Assembly (NCBI GenBank): GCA_958299035.1
Contig: CATQJL010000305.1
Span: 62,840,127-62,904,126 of the forward strand
Origin: Cylicocyclus nassatus
Lineage: Eukaryota > Nematoda > Chromadorea > Rhabditida > Strongylidae
DNA: 64,000 nt
Direction: 5' to 3'
A program made the translations under genes and the position numbers. The notes beneath the pieces were generated by a model, which saw only the letters and a list, made by a program, of their open reading frames with translations, did not search any database and had not been told where the DNA came from. Of this stretch, positions 11,943 through 23,001 are shown piece after piece. Every line of letters begins with the position of its first letter. Position 1 is the stretch's first letter.

Positions 11943-13056
11943 TAGTTCAGCGGACGCGAACGCGGCGCGCGCGTACCTTCACCATTGTAAATCCTACGTC
12001 TCATGCGCTAGCGGCTAATAAAGCCGCGTTCGCGCCTAAAGATATCGCGCCTTCGTCATGCAGCAGCTTATACCTGCCTGAACTATTCGCTATGCTGAAT
12101 CCGAAAACAAACACTGGAGAACGCGAAAACGGCGAAAAAAGCCTCTACCGCAGGAGGGAATTAGCAGGTGGGCTGGCCTTCCAATCGTCGAAGCCACTCT
12201 CCCAGTTCAGCAGCGAACTTCTCGCTTCCTATAGCTGTCCTACATCGCAACCGAAATGCGAACGCATGATGTATCGGAACCGGGAAGATCGCTCCTGAGG
12301 AAGAGTGACTTCACAGAATAAAAGGAACCGCCCATTTGCTGTTTCCCTCGGCGTTAAAGCCGTTTTCGTTGTTTATACGCTCTCCGGTGCTTTCGAATTC
12401 AGCAAAGCGAATAGGCCTATTGAACAAAACTCAAAATCGACTTCTTGCCCAGACACTGCCCTTGAACTTGCCACAGCAAACATGAAGGTCAGCTTATATC
12501 TCAACTTCGCACCCATAGATGTTTCCAGTGGCTCATAAGCAACCTACAAGATATATGGAACACTTTTTTGCGCATATAATTGATTTTTGTATTATAAAAT
12601 CAGGTAATCGCAAATACATCTGAGCAAGCAGGAAAGTTAGTGGCTGTTAGTGCTTCAAGCAAAGTGTCAAGGTTGAAAAAGCAAAGTAAAGTTGACGTAA
12701 TTTTCATGCAAATTCCCCCCGCAAGGTTACACGGGATCGAAAAGCTTATAACATGCACGAAGACGTTATGAAACACTGCCTTCAACACAGTGACAATTGT
12801 TTTTGTGCATATATAGCGATTGCATGTATGTGTGCACATCAAACACTGTCATCGTAATGCGAATGGCCGACCTTTCTCGATGATTTAGAATTCAAATAGC
12901 TTTGTACCGATGTTGCACTTATGTATCCCCCAGTTTGCTACAGTCTCCTGCTTCCTACGATTGGTCTCCTTCCGATATAAGAATACCATCGTAAAGGCAC
13001 AAGTCTATTGTCCAACATAGTCCATTGTCTACCATTCTGATCAAGCACCAGCTTAC
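11943..13056. other. Intergenic, no feature recognised
   Basis: Short open frames near 11940-12540 have no motif and no convincing splice boundaries. No tRNA-like or repeat structure was identified. Confidence 0.35.
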
Positions 13057-13603
13057 TTATACTGGCGGAAAAGTGGCAAGCAATAGGCTACTGCAATTAA
13101 GCGCGATTGTGAAAGTCGTACGCAACAGAATATTCGCGTGGTTCGCCATTAGTCTGGAAAAATCGCATATTCAAGGAAATTTTGTTCGCTACAGCCTAGT
13201 TTTGATCAGATCTGTCCATTCTAGTCGCACTATAACCGGTATGCTTTCCTCTCATTCGCATCTACAGCGGCCAAAAACTTACAGTTTGAGAAAGTCCTTG
13301 AACTGCATGATCGCAGTCGGATCGAGATTTTGCAGAATAAGTGTTGTGTTTATCTGCACTTCTTCCAGCTCTATGGCATTGATTAATCGTTTTCCTTCGA
13401 GCCATTCCTGAAGAGAAAGAATTTCTAACGATATAAGCAAACTGTTTTGTTTTTGAAACGTGCAGGCAATGTCAAGATTAAGGATCATTGACCATGAGAA
13501 TTACAGTGCCATGTGCAAGCGGACGATTATTGAGTAGTTGTGTTGAGTTTAGATGTGTCTTGAAAAGCTGATTCCAATCTGACTCCCGCATCTGCGGCTC
13601 GTT
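13057..13603 (-). CDS. FTH-like exon cluster, partial second F-box-family gene or gene remnant
   Basis: Three minus-strand exons join in phase: 13493-13603 (37 codons, starting NEPQMRESDWNQLF), 13283-13407 (TTCAG acceptor and GTAAGT donor; EWLEGKRLINAIELEEVQI to DFLK) and 13057-13153 (ends at TAA). The middle exon has the EQWK-like start and the spacing of the FTH (fog-2 homology) domain that follows F-boxes in nematode F-box proteins. No upstream F-box exon belonging to it was found. It could be the 3' half of a tandem duplicate, or further alternative exons of the gene at 13969-15295. The last exon is the least certain. Confidence 0.45.
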
Positions 13604-13968
13604 CTCCAAAAGAAGCCATAAGCGGTCAGTAAAGTTTTTAGGCTTCTAGTGCATAGTGTGCCTTGTAATCTAGCTTGCGTGCGCACATTCGGCATGGTAA
13701 TTATTGTACTGGCCACAAAGAATGCACACATACACCCAAAATATAATTGAGTAGTTTGAACAATAACATGAATGTGTGGCACCGATTGTTTATTGATTTT
13801 TGGTTTTCAAACGCTCACAACTTCTTTCAAGAACCGCTCAGCAGATACGAAAGTTAAATTCAGGAACATCTCATCAAGACCACTCAATAAATTGCATTTC
13901 ATTCCAGTTCGTACTGCAACTTAGCCTTCACTAATCAAGGTACATTACGCATTGCGTCATAGTCGAGA

Positions 13969-15295
13969 TCAAAAGGTCCTGAAGTGACTCTCTCCAACTT
14001 TGGCGAACTCTTTTGACCGTTCAAATTCAGGATAAGTAGCTTTGAAAAGCCTGTTTTTGCCAATTGCACTGCTCAAGGGAGTTTTCAAATCCAGACTGAC
14101 GACTAGGTCAACAAAAAACACTCCATAGGCTTTTCCGTATGGCAGCTTCAATGTCTCACAATTTACTCGTGTTTTCCTGATATAGTTTCCTCACTCGAAC
14201 AAGCTTATTGATAGCTCGAGATGTAATATGAGGTGCGGTGATATAAATGTTATCTGCTGCAAGTTGAACAAGCTGATCGTCTGTCATTCCCACTTTCCAA
14301 CCATGAAGTTTGATCTTATGGGCGCATCGAAACTGAAAAGCGATTCTATAAAGTGAGCTTATTCAGAAGAAATCTTACAATATTGTGATCGAATAATTCA
14401 GGCTCATGAATGACTTCTGCTGATGTATCTTTCAATAAGGTTATTCCGCACCCAGGTTTCAAAAATCTCAGAAATTGACTGGTGATTGAGGGTTCGCCTT
14501 CAAAGTCCAAAATAAACTCTTTCCGCGCTATTTTTTGTGAAGATGGTTGCTCGGCTAAGACAGCTTCCAAGCGTGAATTGGGCGAATACTGAAAGAATTC
14601 AAATCTTACCAGAAATGCATATGATAGGACCAACCATTGCTACGGTCAATCCTCGAATATCCAAAACATTAGAAAGTCCAAACACAGATTTTATTGCAGC
14701 AGTAAGGATATCCGAGCTGTAATTCGTGCCTGGTAACTCAAGATATTTTCGTTTCTTCTTTATCATTCTGCAATAACTTGCATAAATAAGTAATAACGTG
14801 AAAAGAGTATTTCGAACCTCTGTACAAGACATCCTTCTTTATCGTCCTTGACAAATAACAATGCATAATCATGAGCGGATTTCGGGCCTGATTCAGGCTT
14901 ACGCCAGTAGATGTGTAATTCCACTCCATCGCGATATTTTCCGAGCGTTTGCTTCAAAAACATTGAATTTTTGACTCCTTATCAAGTCACTTCATTCGTC
15001 TTTCTCATTCTCTCGAAGCAACTATGAATTATATTCAATCTTAAACCAAACACACCTGTTTTGTAGAAGTTAGATATGCCACATCTCCAAGATATAAGTC
15101 AATTGTTGGTTTTACTTTGCACACGAGATCGTAGCATTCCTTGCTCAAAAACATGAAGTATCTCAGCGTCGGAAAGGTAAGATATTTCAAGATGTGAAGC
15201 TTAATTTCCACTGGCAGGTCACTCCATTGATGGAATTCGAAATCATCAAAAACGTCAAATACGACGTCAAAAAGGAGACTTGTCCTTTCTGTCAT
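13969..15295 (-). CDS. F-box protein with FTH-type C-terminal domain (6 exons)
   Basis: Such proteins are substrate adaptors of SCF ubiquitin ligases: the F-box binds the Skp1 homologue and the FTH domain binds targets. The model is complement(13969-14154, 14195-14332, 14379-14588, 14644-14767, 14818-14951, 15056-15295), 343 aa. The F-box is at residues ~26-66 (WSDLPVEIKLHILKYL, then FMFLSKECYDLV). The FTH part includes FLRFLKPG, then ITSRAINKLVRTLKLP and YGVFFVDL. The ATG at 15295 lies two bases after TTGCAG, a likely trans-splice site. The end of exon 3 is uncertain (14644 or ten bases further in), because a straight read would shift frame or need a 21-nt intron. The 40-nt intron 14155-14194 is very short; without it the protein would stop at 14156, but the spliced version fits the domain better. 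Confidence 0.72.
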
Positions 15296-16081
15296 AGCTG
15301 CAACATCGATTCAAGTATCCTAAGATCCTTATTATTGAGCTAAATGAATCTGCAAATTTCTGATATAACTATGTTGCGAGAGAAGAATGGCTACGCATGC
15401 TGCAGGGTTTAAAGATGATGTTACAGAAATATGCCGTGCTGCACTAAGACAGGTTGCAGTTTGCTAATTTTTCCTCTAATCTAATGCTTCTTATTAGCAT
15501 TGGATGATACCTTACTTAGAATAATCATGTAAGAATTTAGTCTTCAAATGTATTTCCTTGGAATATGGTGCAAACGTTAACTATGGTCGTGGAGAAATTG
15601 TGGTTGCTTTGCTTCAATGAGGCTTTCCAAACTTGAAACACTCTCACGTGGGACTATAATGTTGTGTTTGAAGTCGAAGGTCCAAATTTTGTTCTCAAAT
15701 CTCCGGATATGTACATATATGTACATAAGCTCAGACAATCGCATCGGGAGGTTCGCGGGTGCTTGCTCGACCACCAATCATCCATGCCGCGAGCTGCCCG
15801 GTATAAACCGAAATTGGACCCGATAAGTGACCGCGGCGCACCCTGTAAGCGCCCGATAGTTGACCCGATTAGCATGCTTGTGAGGCCTAGGATGAGTGAA
15901 AAATCTTTTAGCGTGTCTTTCATGACAACGACTTGAGCAGAAATTGAGCATCTTGTTAGCTCATCTGTCGACATCATCCAATGTCGTCGATATTACTCAT
16001 CCGACTGCTGAGGCTTATTTCATCAACATAAGAATCAACTCTTCAGATTGGACCAAATCCGAGAAGCGATACCCCAGCCTG
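15296..16081. other. Intergenic region with scattered GC-rich repeat units
   Basis: The 5' side of the F-box gene. GC-rich units at about 15786-15860 (GCCGCGAGCTGCCCGG and similar) resemble the array at 16201-16360. A short palindrome, ATGTACATATATGTACAT, lies near 15709-15726. A minus-strand open frame (15654-15977) reads QGAPRSLIGS, which is similar in style to the decapeptide frame at 16082-16390, but its coding status is doubtful. Confidence 0.3.
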
Positions 16082-16390
16082 CTAAACACTTAGGGTAGCC
16101 CCAACGGTGCGACGTACCCCACGAGGGTTGCGCCTTAAACTACAGCGTGTAAGAAGTGCGGCCTTTGATAGGGCCCGCGGCCCGCCGAGTGAGGTGGTCG
16201 GGCCGCGACTTTCCCGGTAATCTCTTCCCGATTTCAACTTTGGCCGCGGCGTTCCCGGTAAAATATACATGGGCCGCGGCGTGTGCGGTTGAAATTTTAA
16301 GGGCCGCGGCGCGCCATGTAACACGCTTTGAGGCCGCGAACTTTCCGATGCAATTGTCTGAGAGGTCATAATGGTCAGTAGCGGAAGCAC
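16082..16390 (-). CDS. Doubtful ORF with decapeptide repeats over a 30-bp GC-rich array
   Basis: The DNA has GGCCGCG-type boxes starting at 16201, 16242, 16272, 16302 and 16332: after the first interval the spacing is exactly 30 bp. In the minus frame this becomes a ten-residue repeat, HGAPRPLKFQ, PHTPRPMYIL, PGTPRPKLKS. The frame opens with ATG at 16390 and a hydrophobic MLPLLTI start, and continues 102 codons to a stop at 16082. I do not recognise the protein. It may be a real secreted or low-complexity repeat protein, or an accidental frame across a minisatellite. Confidence 0.3.
   Translation of the reverse strand: MLPLLTIMTSQTIASESSRPQSVLHGAPRPLKFQPHTPRPMYILPGTPRPKLKSGRDYRESRGPTTSLGGPRALSKAALLTRCSLRRNPRGVRRTVGATLSV
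16242..16361. repeat. 30-bp periodic minisatellite with GGCCGCGG boxes
   Basis: Four consecutive 30-bp units each begin GGCCGCG, at 16242, 16272, 16302 and 16332. The unit ends differ, but several contain CCCGGTA. It stands out from the AT-rich surroundings by composition. Confidence 0.7.
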
Positions 16391-16769
16391 TTAAGATTGA
16401 GCCGAAATTGAGGGTCCAGCGAACTTGCGCTTGAGGGGATGGAGCGAAACTTGAGCTGGATGCATGCTCATACGGCGATGTGTGCTCTTTTTATACAAGC
16501 ACAGATCTGATAAAACTTAGCCCTCAACATTGTTTCAAGGGCAAATAAATTCAAGTCATATGATGATAACGAAAGGCAAAAGAAACTTGACTTGAGAAAA
16601 TTGTACGGTACCAAATGCCTTATCAAATAAACAACTTGACATGATCAACCAAACTCGAAAGATTTTTACATATACTATTTACATGGTATGACATTCACTT
16701 GGTCGTCATCGTCGACACTCCCCATACCATTACTGAGTTAGTTTGCGATAATTATTCAGTCTTGTTTGA

Positions 16770-17590
16770 CGTCGAGGATTCTCTGCTTTGCCCGTGGTCT
16801 CGCGTGTGCGGAACATTGCAGAGCGCGCGATGGTGTCCAACATCTCTTGAAATAAGGTCGTCGAAAACGGTTTATTTCAATCTTTTGCAGTACCAACATT
16901 CCCTTGCTGCACAAGCGCACTCCTTGTCGGGAGGACAATCTTCAAGACAGAACGAGACAGCCCTTTCTGACGGACTATTTCTGATCTCTTGTTTACGTTG
17001 CCGTAGTGTGGGCAGGAATCTGAGAAGTGTTCGGGGCTTCACAGCAGAAGCACATTAGACTCCTTTTCATCCCAAGGCTTGTTTGTCTTATTTCCCGGGA
17101 GGAACACTCTTGCAAAGTTCTCTCCATCTCAACTAGTTCGCGCTCGAGTCTTTCCTCCCAACTTTCAGGTCTTGTTTTACAAGTTTTTTGACCGTCCTGA
17201 GGGTCCTTGATACTGATCCGAAAGAGTCGACATGTGTCCCTTTCCTATTTTCCTTCAACCGTGTGAGCGTTTCTCGGTGGTTTGTTTGTTTGTTGCAGAT
17301 GCCTTTGAACCGCTCATTTTTCTCGCGCAACCTTTCCTTGTCTTGTTTCCGCCGTTCGATCTCACGCTTTGAGTGATCGATTTCTTGTTGATGTTGGCGC
17401 TGCTTCTGCGAAAATGGTTGCGTGATTTGTTTCCGTTTCTGAAATGATCAGCTTGAAATTAGCGCCTAGCCAAATTGCCCCAATTTCACGAGAAGAAAAC
17501 GCACTTTTATAAACTTTGCAAGCGAGCCGCTCAGCCGCGTTGTGTTTTGAAAGACGAGACTTATGTCGCACGATATCCTCAGGCAATGCG
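16770..17590 (-). pseudogene. Degenerate retrotransposon gag with coiled coil and zinc knuckles
   Basis: On the minus strand a strongly charged coiled-coil segment (HQQEIDHSKREIERRKQDK, then RLREKNERFKGIC) spans about 17250-17400. It is followed by cysteine motifs: CFCCEAP near 17050, then, after a one-base frame shift, HFSDSCPHYGN; FCLEDCPPDKEC near 16945; ECWYCKRL near 16890; and HHRALC near 16830. Arrays of CX2CX4HX4C-type knuckles of this kind are seen in Gag proteins of nematode LTR (Bel/Pao-type) elements. Frameshifts and stops show it is dead. No protease, RT or integrase was found beside it, and no LTR pair was identified. Confidence 0.55.
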
Positions 17591-18984
17591 CAGCACGGTA
17601 TAAGATTGTTTGGTCGAGAAATTTTTTGTTGTGTTCAGGATGGTCGAGTATAGAAAAAACAAAACAGATGCGTCTTTTAGTCGTGAAATTAGGGTAAGCG
17701 TTGTGGAATATTATCTTTACCCAAAAAAAATACTACTTTGTACTGAGCCAATGCCACATGCGGAGTTACATTAAAATAAAACTGGCCCGATATGCACAGT
17801 GTCTAAATGAAATATGACGCAAATAAGTGCCCATACCCTTGCATCAAACAGTTCAAATCTCAAACAATCTACCCTACCTGCAAAGAATTATTTTGCAAAA
17901 GAGATTGTCGGTCACAGTTGGAACTGTCTGCCTTTGGTTTTTATACAGAATTTAGTTTTTTTTCTGGAATGCCATTTCCACTATGATGCCTTCAACGGTT
18001 TGCCTTCGACAAGTTTTATAGAGATATGCGTTTTCGACTCACTTGCTTTCAAAATATTGTTGACTTCTCTCCATCTCCTAAGTGATGTAAAAAACACATT
18101 GACCTACAATTTTTCACCTTTCCTTATCAGATTTGGACATAACAGAATCAAAGAATACGACGGACAGGGCCAAAGTCATTGTAACGAAAAATGCATGACA
18201 AAAAATTCAATTACACTTTGCTTCAACCAGATCGGCGGCTGGAAGTGGGGGCTCCGTGACCTAATTAAAGCTAAAAAATGATCAGATGGCTGTTCTCGAG
18301 GAAGACGCAGACTGCGTTGCGGACGCGAGCAGTCGCCTCTCAGGTCATGAAGCCCCGCCTTCTAGTAGCAATTCTGGTTGAAGCAAAGGGTAGATCTTTC
18401 GAAAAATTGCCCTTCTTGCGAAGCATTTCTTAGAGTCGCGGATAAGCTTGGAATGTGCGGTCAGCATCGCGTGCAGAATGTTATCCGTAATCCGTTTCTG
18501 AGTCAGTAAAAAAAGGCTGACGGCATTACGGCCGTCTCCGCATTCGTTGGTCGGTTTGATTGGGGACCAGATTGCGGATATTAAGCGGCATGCTAAGACT
18601 GTTCTATAACCTACACGACACATTACAAAATCTTGCACTTCATTATTCTATGTGTGAGACATACGTTAATATGCTAGAGTTTTGCAGATGAGGGTAAAAT
18701 GATTATCGTAGCCACGGATAGAGCGATAGCGAACATGGTATGCGATAAGCGTAGGCATAGCATGATGTCCCCCTCCCCCTCCTCAGATCAAATTTTGGCC
18801 TATAATTACGGCCTCCAACCGACATAGCTTAATTCCATGAAAAAGTTCCACCAAATGCGTGTAATATTCGTAATCACCATGCTAGATAAACGACACTTTG
18901 AATCAATTTCGATCCATTAAGTGATTTTAACTTATTAACCTCGTATCCACACAGGATATTATTTGGAGAATGCAAGTAGCATTG
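17591..18984. other. Intergenic, one orphan ORF
   Basis: A 155-codon open frame on the plus strand (17814-18281) starts MTQISAHTLASNSSN and ends LIKAKK. It has no recognisable domain, no splice context and an AT-rich, unremarkable composition, so I do not call it a gene. A 97-codon minus frame at 18345-18638 is equally unsupported. Confidence 0.3.
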
Positions 18985-19029
18985 CAAAGACTCAATAATC
19001 ACAAGAATATTGTGATTATTGAGTCTTTG
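18985..19029. repeat. Perfect 20-bp inverted repeat with 5-nt loop at the 5' end of a LINE
   Basis: CAAAGACTCAATAATCACAA at 18985-19004 is followed by GAATA and its exact reverse complement at 19010-19029. The reverse-transcriptase homology of the next element starts at once after it. Confidence 0.9.
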
Positions 19030-21030
19030 TGTATCGCAGATGCGCTGGTGCTTTGGCTTTACCTCTGTCTATTATTTTCAATGCCTCTCTTTCTCTTGGT
19101 GTAGTGCCTGCCATTTGGAAGGAGGCACTAGTAACAGCTATTCCTAAACGAGAGCATAGTAGTGCCCTCTCCAATTTTCGCCCAATCAGCATAACTGCAA
19201 CATCCGGAAAAATACTCGAGAAGATTATAAAAAACGTCCTTTTTGAATGGTTGCAAGACAACGATATTTTGCCGGCAGCTCAAATGGGCTTCCTCCCTGG
19301 GGGGTCCACTACTGCGTTACTCACGGATTCCGTTTTTGATTGGTTAAGCGCTTTGAACGTTGGCAAATCTGTTGATATTATATTCTTTGATTTATCCAAG
19401 GCATTTGATAGAGTTGATCACTCTAAACTACTATCCAAACTTGAAAATTTCGGAATCCGCGGACAACTTCTATCTTGGTTTGGATCTTACCTACATGACA
19501 GAGGTATGACGGTTCGTGTAGGGACCGAATTCTCAAGCAGATTTTCATGCAGCAGTGGAGTACCCCAGGGCGGCATACTTTCGCCTCTCCTTTTCCTCAC
19601 ATACACAGCAGATTTACCATCATATCTGCAGACTCATCCCAACATCAAGGTGCAGATTTTTGCAGACGACATAAAGATTTATTTTTGCTATACTGATGAG
19701 CAACAATTTGAAGCACATGAAGCCATTAACTCATCTATACAACAAATGATCGCATGGTCTAAAATTTGGAAGCTTCCTGTTAATGCTTTGAAATCAAAAG
19801 TGATGCACCTTGGTAATGCACCATACCATGCCTATACATGTGAGGATGTTGAGTTAGAATTATGCAGTGTTGCTAGAGACTTAGGGGTTTTTGTCGATGA
19901 CCAACTGAATTTTTCTCTTCACTTTGATTCGGTCTCCAAAAAAGCGCTGGCCGTACTCTTTGTTTTATTCCGAAGTATTCATAACAATGATGCAGGGCTT
20001 TTTGTGAGGCTATATAAAACGTATGTTTTGCCACTTTTGGAATATGCATCCCCTGTTTGGAACCCATTCAAGAAAAAGGACATCGAGAAGCTAGAAAGAG
20101 TACAAAGAGTATTCACTAAAGTCGTTTTCTATAGATGCTATCCCAAAAGCGATTATCCTCAATCGCTACCAGCTACAGATCGAGATTATCTGCTTTGGGA
20201 TTGCGAAGTCTACTGTACCGAAGAATATGTAATGATCTGATATTTTGTTTCCGTGTCATCAGACTGGGAACGCGATTAAAACCAAGTAGATACTGGGTCT
20301 TCAGGCCTTGTGGGATGCGAATTGGAGGGCTCTGTCTGGGTTACCGCAAATTGGGAAGCAGAGTCCTTTCTAAAGCTTTCAACTCCTTTGTGTGCCGAAC
20401 GGCTAGATGGCTAAGTCTCCTGCCTAAGGAAATAACTACTTGTACGAACTCTGCTGATTTCCGCAAGAGACTAGCCGCGATTAACGTTTTGCAATCACTG
20501 AATATCGTTGATGTTAGCTAAAAATTTATGCACTCGTGAGACTCAGACTAGTACCTTTTTTTACCCAAATGGTAATTAAATACATAATGCTCTGATTTTT
20601 TTGTACCTTTATATTTTGGGCGATCATAGCGTGCTTTCCTCGCGTCGAGTAGCCGTTTGAGGAGATCAAAAGTTGGTGAGCCCCTCTTCCTTGAGGTCCC
20701 CCCTCTCCTTTCGCCCGGGGTCCTTGACGGATTCGTCCGCCCTAGGTTAAGTCGGTCAGCCGAGCCCCGGTGCTTGTGAACTCATTTAGTTGCGTCTGGA
20801 GTAGGGAACAGGATCTCGGAAAATGACCCTCACCTTCTGAAGAAGGAGAACGACCTGAACGCCTCGCAGGGACTGTTACGACTACGACACCGCACCAGAG
20901 CATTACTTTTCTTCTGTCGTGTTCATGTTGTGTTTATTTTTTTCGTGTTTTTGCAGTTTTAGTTTTTGGTTGAGTTTTTGGAACACCAGTGAGTGTATTA
21001 CATAAATAAATAAATAAATAAAATAAAGTA
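19030..21030 (+). pseudogene. 5'-truncated CR1-like non-LTR retrotransposon with RT domain
   Basis: The first frame, 19029-20240, encodes most of a reverse transcriptase: PAIWKEALVTAIPK, FRPISIT, the IIFFDLSKAFDRVDH block, SGVPQGGILSPLLFL, and the catalytic FADDIKIYF (residues ~205-220), then YVLPLLEYASPVWNPF. Near 20140-20170 the homology moves to another frame, which continues to 20521 (SALGLRSLLYRRICND, then LGSRVLSKAFNSFV). So one frameshift breaks the ORF. A 3' untranslated part follows, and the element ends in (TAAA)n at about 21002-21025. No endonuclease is present, so it is 5'-truncated. It is much better preserved than the copy at 7212-9840. Confidence 0.88.
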
Positions 21031-22300
21031 GCACTAAAGAAGAGAAAACAAAGCTGAGTCAAACTTAAATTGCTCGTCGCTTAACGTTCTTCTGGCGGTG
21101 CGGTGACCAACAAAGAAGCGAGAAACTTCTAGTAAAATCCAAACTATTGCTTTTATGCGAGAGGCAAAAAAACGATGTTATAGTGACAATGTTGGTGCGA
21201 CTATTTTCAAATAAATTAAATGATTCAATACCAATGGCTGCAAAGTTGAAAAGTGGCAGATTAGGAATGAATAAAAAAAATTATTATAAATCAACTTTCT
21301 GTGAAGAAATTGCAACTGTAAAATCTTATTTTTCGCTATTTTCATCTAATTATTGCCACCATGTTGATAGAGGACAAAAGCAGCACATAGGTAACTCCCG
21401 TAGAATTAAGCTGATTTGGAATGAAAGCGAAAGTAAGTGCAAGGAAGCAAACAATGTTGTACGCGCACATCGATCGATGCCGCGCCCGTGACTCACCATG
21501 ACTTACTCGCTCACGCAACCGGGAAAAGCATTCAGAACATATTAGGTTGTAACAAAAGTTCTGTTACACTTTACCTTTTTACCGCAGTAAGTATGCACTT
21601 CTCATATTTAATCAAATTACAGGGTACCACTTGATAGAACGAAGCTAATAACGTTTTATTTCATATTCTCAGAGTACAATGCCAATCTCAGCCCAGGTGA
21701 AGGGGGTCATCCGGAGTTTGGCCTCAAAGTGAAGGGGGTAAGCTCCATCACTCCCCCTATCGCAACTATGCTCATATCGCTGCCGTATCCCACAAGGAAG
21801 TTCGACTCAAGCAGCATCAGAAAGCGCAAAAACTTCTCTCTCTATTGTGTATCAATCAAGAGATTTCGTTGAAGCTCGATGAAGTAACAGAATTTCGAAT
21901 ATTTGGTGCAGGAATTATGCTTCAACCTACCAGTAAGAGTTCAAAAGGGAGTTTATCATATACGTTATATCCTCCTTTCTATAGAATTTTCCATTGCCTT
22001 CGTTACCAAATCTGTAATATTCTTTGTCTCTACATATCCTAACATCTATATTCCTTCATGCACAGCCGTAGCAGTATACTTATGTTGGTTTTTACTACTT
22101 GGGGCGGTAAGCTCGTGAAAAGGCTTGTAAAATCGGCCGAAAATAGAGTTTTTCCTCTGTCATTTAGATTTACATCTTTGCCGACATTAGTAGCTTTGTT
22201 AATTGCTCAAAAAATTTGACCCCTGTTCTATGTATGATGACATTACAATAGTTACTAGAATATTCACGAAGGTGTGATAAGATTTGCTTTAATACTGTAT
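21031..22300. other. AT-rich intergenic with a lone mariner-type terminus
   Basis: The sequence ATTAGGTTGTAACAAAAGTTCTG at about 21541 resembles the mariner-type termini further on, but no partner was found. Short open frames have no motifs. Confidence 0.3.
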
Positions 22301-22960
22301 TTAACGGTCTAGTACTATTATTTTTTGCTTCTTTGATGAAACAAAGTTTGATAGGAGTTTTGGAATACCATATATTAGTGGTACTGCCCCTTCGTAATTC
22401 CTTTCAATACTCAAACTTTGCATGATGCTATAGTGAATTTGTTTTACTTCTTGTACTTGTAATGTTGTCGGTACATAAGTACAACCATTATCATGCTGTT
22501 CCAATTCTTTCTTTATTTATGCACATAGAAATTCTTACAAGTGAGGCTAAAATTGGATGCAGCTTTATCTATGGATGTAATGTAAAAGTTTTTTTGTATT
22601 TCTTCCATTGACTTGATGCTGTAATTTTCCATGGTTACTTGTCGTCGATCGTGTAAGTTGAACAGTTGAGATCGAATCTTTTTATGCATGTAATGCTTCA
22701 TTTCTGGTAAGTGAACGTACTGCATTACCGATGATCTTGTATTTTCTCGATAACTTCCTTATCAATTCTGCTGTCATCTATGCCATTTTCTCTTTTACTT
22801 GTTGTTTAGTAATTCTATTACGCTTTCCATATTTTGTACCTTTGCCAAGCAATTGTCTGAGATTCACATCTTTGATTAAGTTTAGGTTCCCAGTGCAAGC
22901 ATGTTTATGAACAGGATCCACATAATTTGGAGTGAATACATTCTCTTTGTTCTAATTGTT
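22301..22960 (-). pseudogene. Penelope-like retroelement remnant, start of the RT region
   Basis: Three minus-strand segments follow in the order seen in Penelope-like elements. Near 22870-22950: VDPVHKHACTGNLN, then LRQLLGKGTKYGKRN (compare the LRxLLxKGPKYR motif). Near 22540-22610: an IDKAASNFSLTCKNFY segment (compare the PADKASNN motif). Near 22360-22400: AVPLIYGIPKLL (compare LPxLYxIPKLHK). In-frame stops separate them, and the catalytic part has not been found. The assignment rests on remembered family motifs and not on a search. Confidence 0.5.
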
Positions 22961-23001
22961 GTTGTTTTTTATGAATCAAGACTTTTTAGAAAATGATTAT
23001 A

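Noticed and set aside
14346..14633. Single continuous minus-strand ORF of 95 codons joining exons 3 and 4 of the F-box gene
   Set aside because: Its upstream part is out of frame with exon 3; a 55-nt intron gives a consistent model.
17814..18281. 155-codon plus-strand ORF
   Set aside because: No motif, no splice or start context, composition like the AT-rich surroundings; probably chance.
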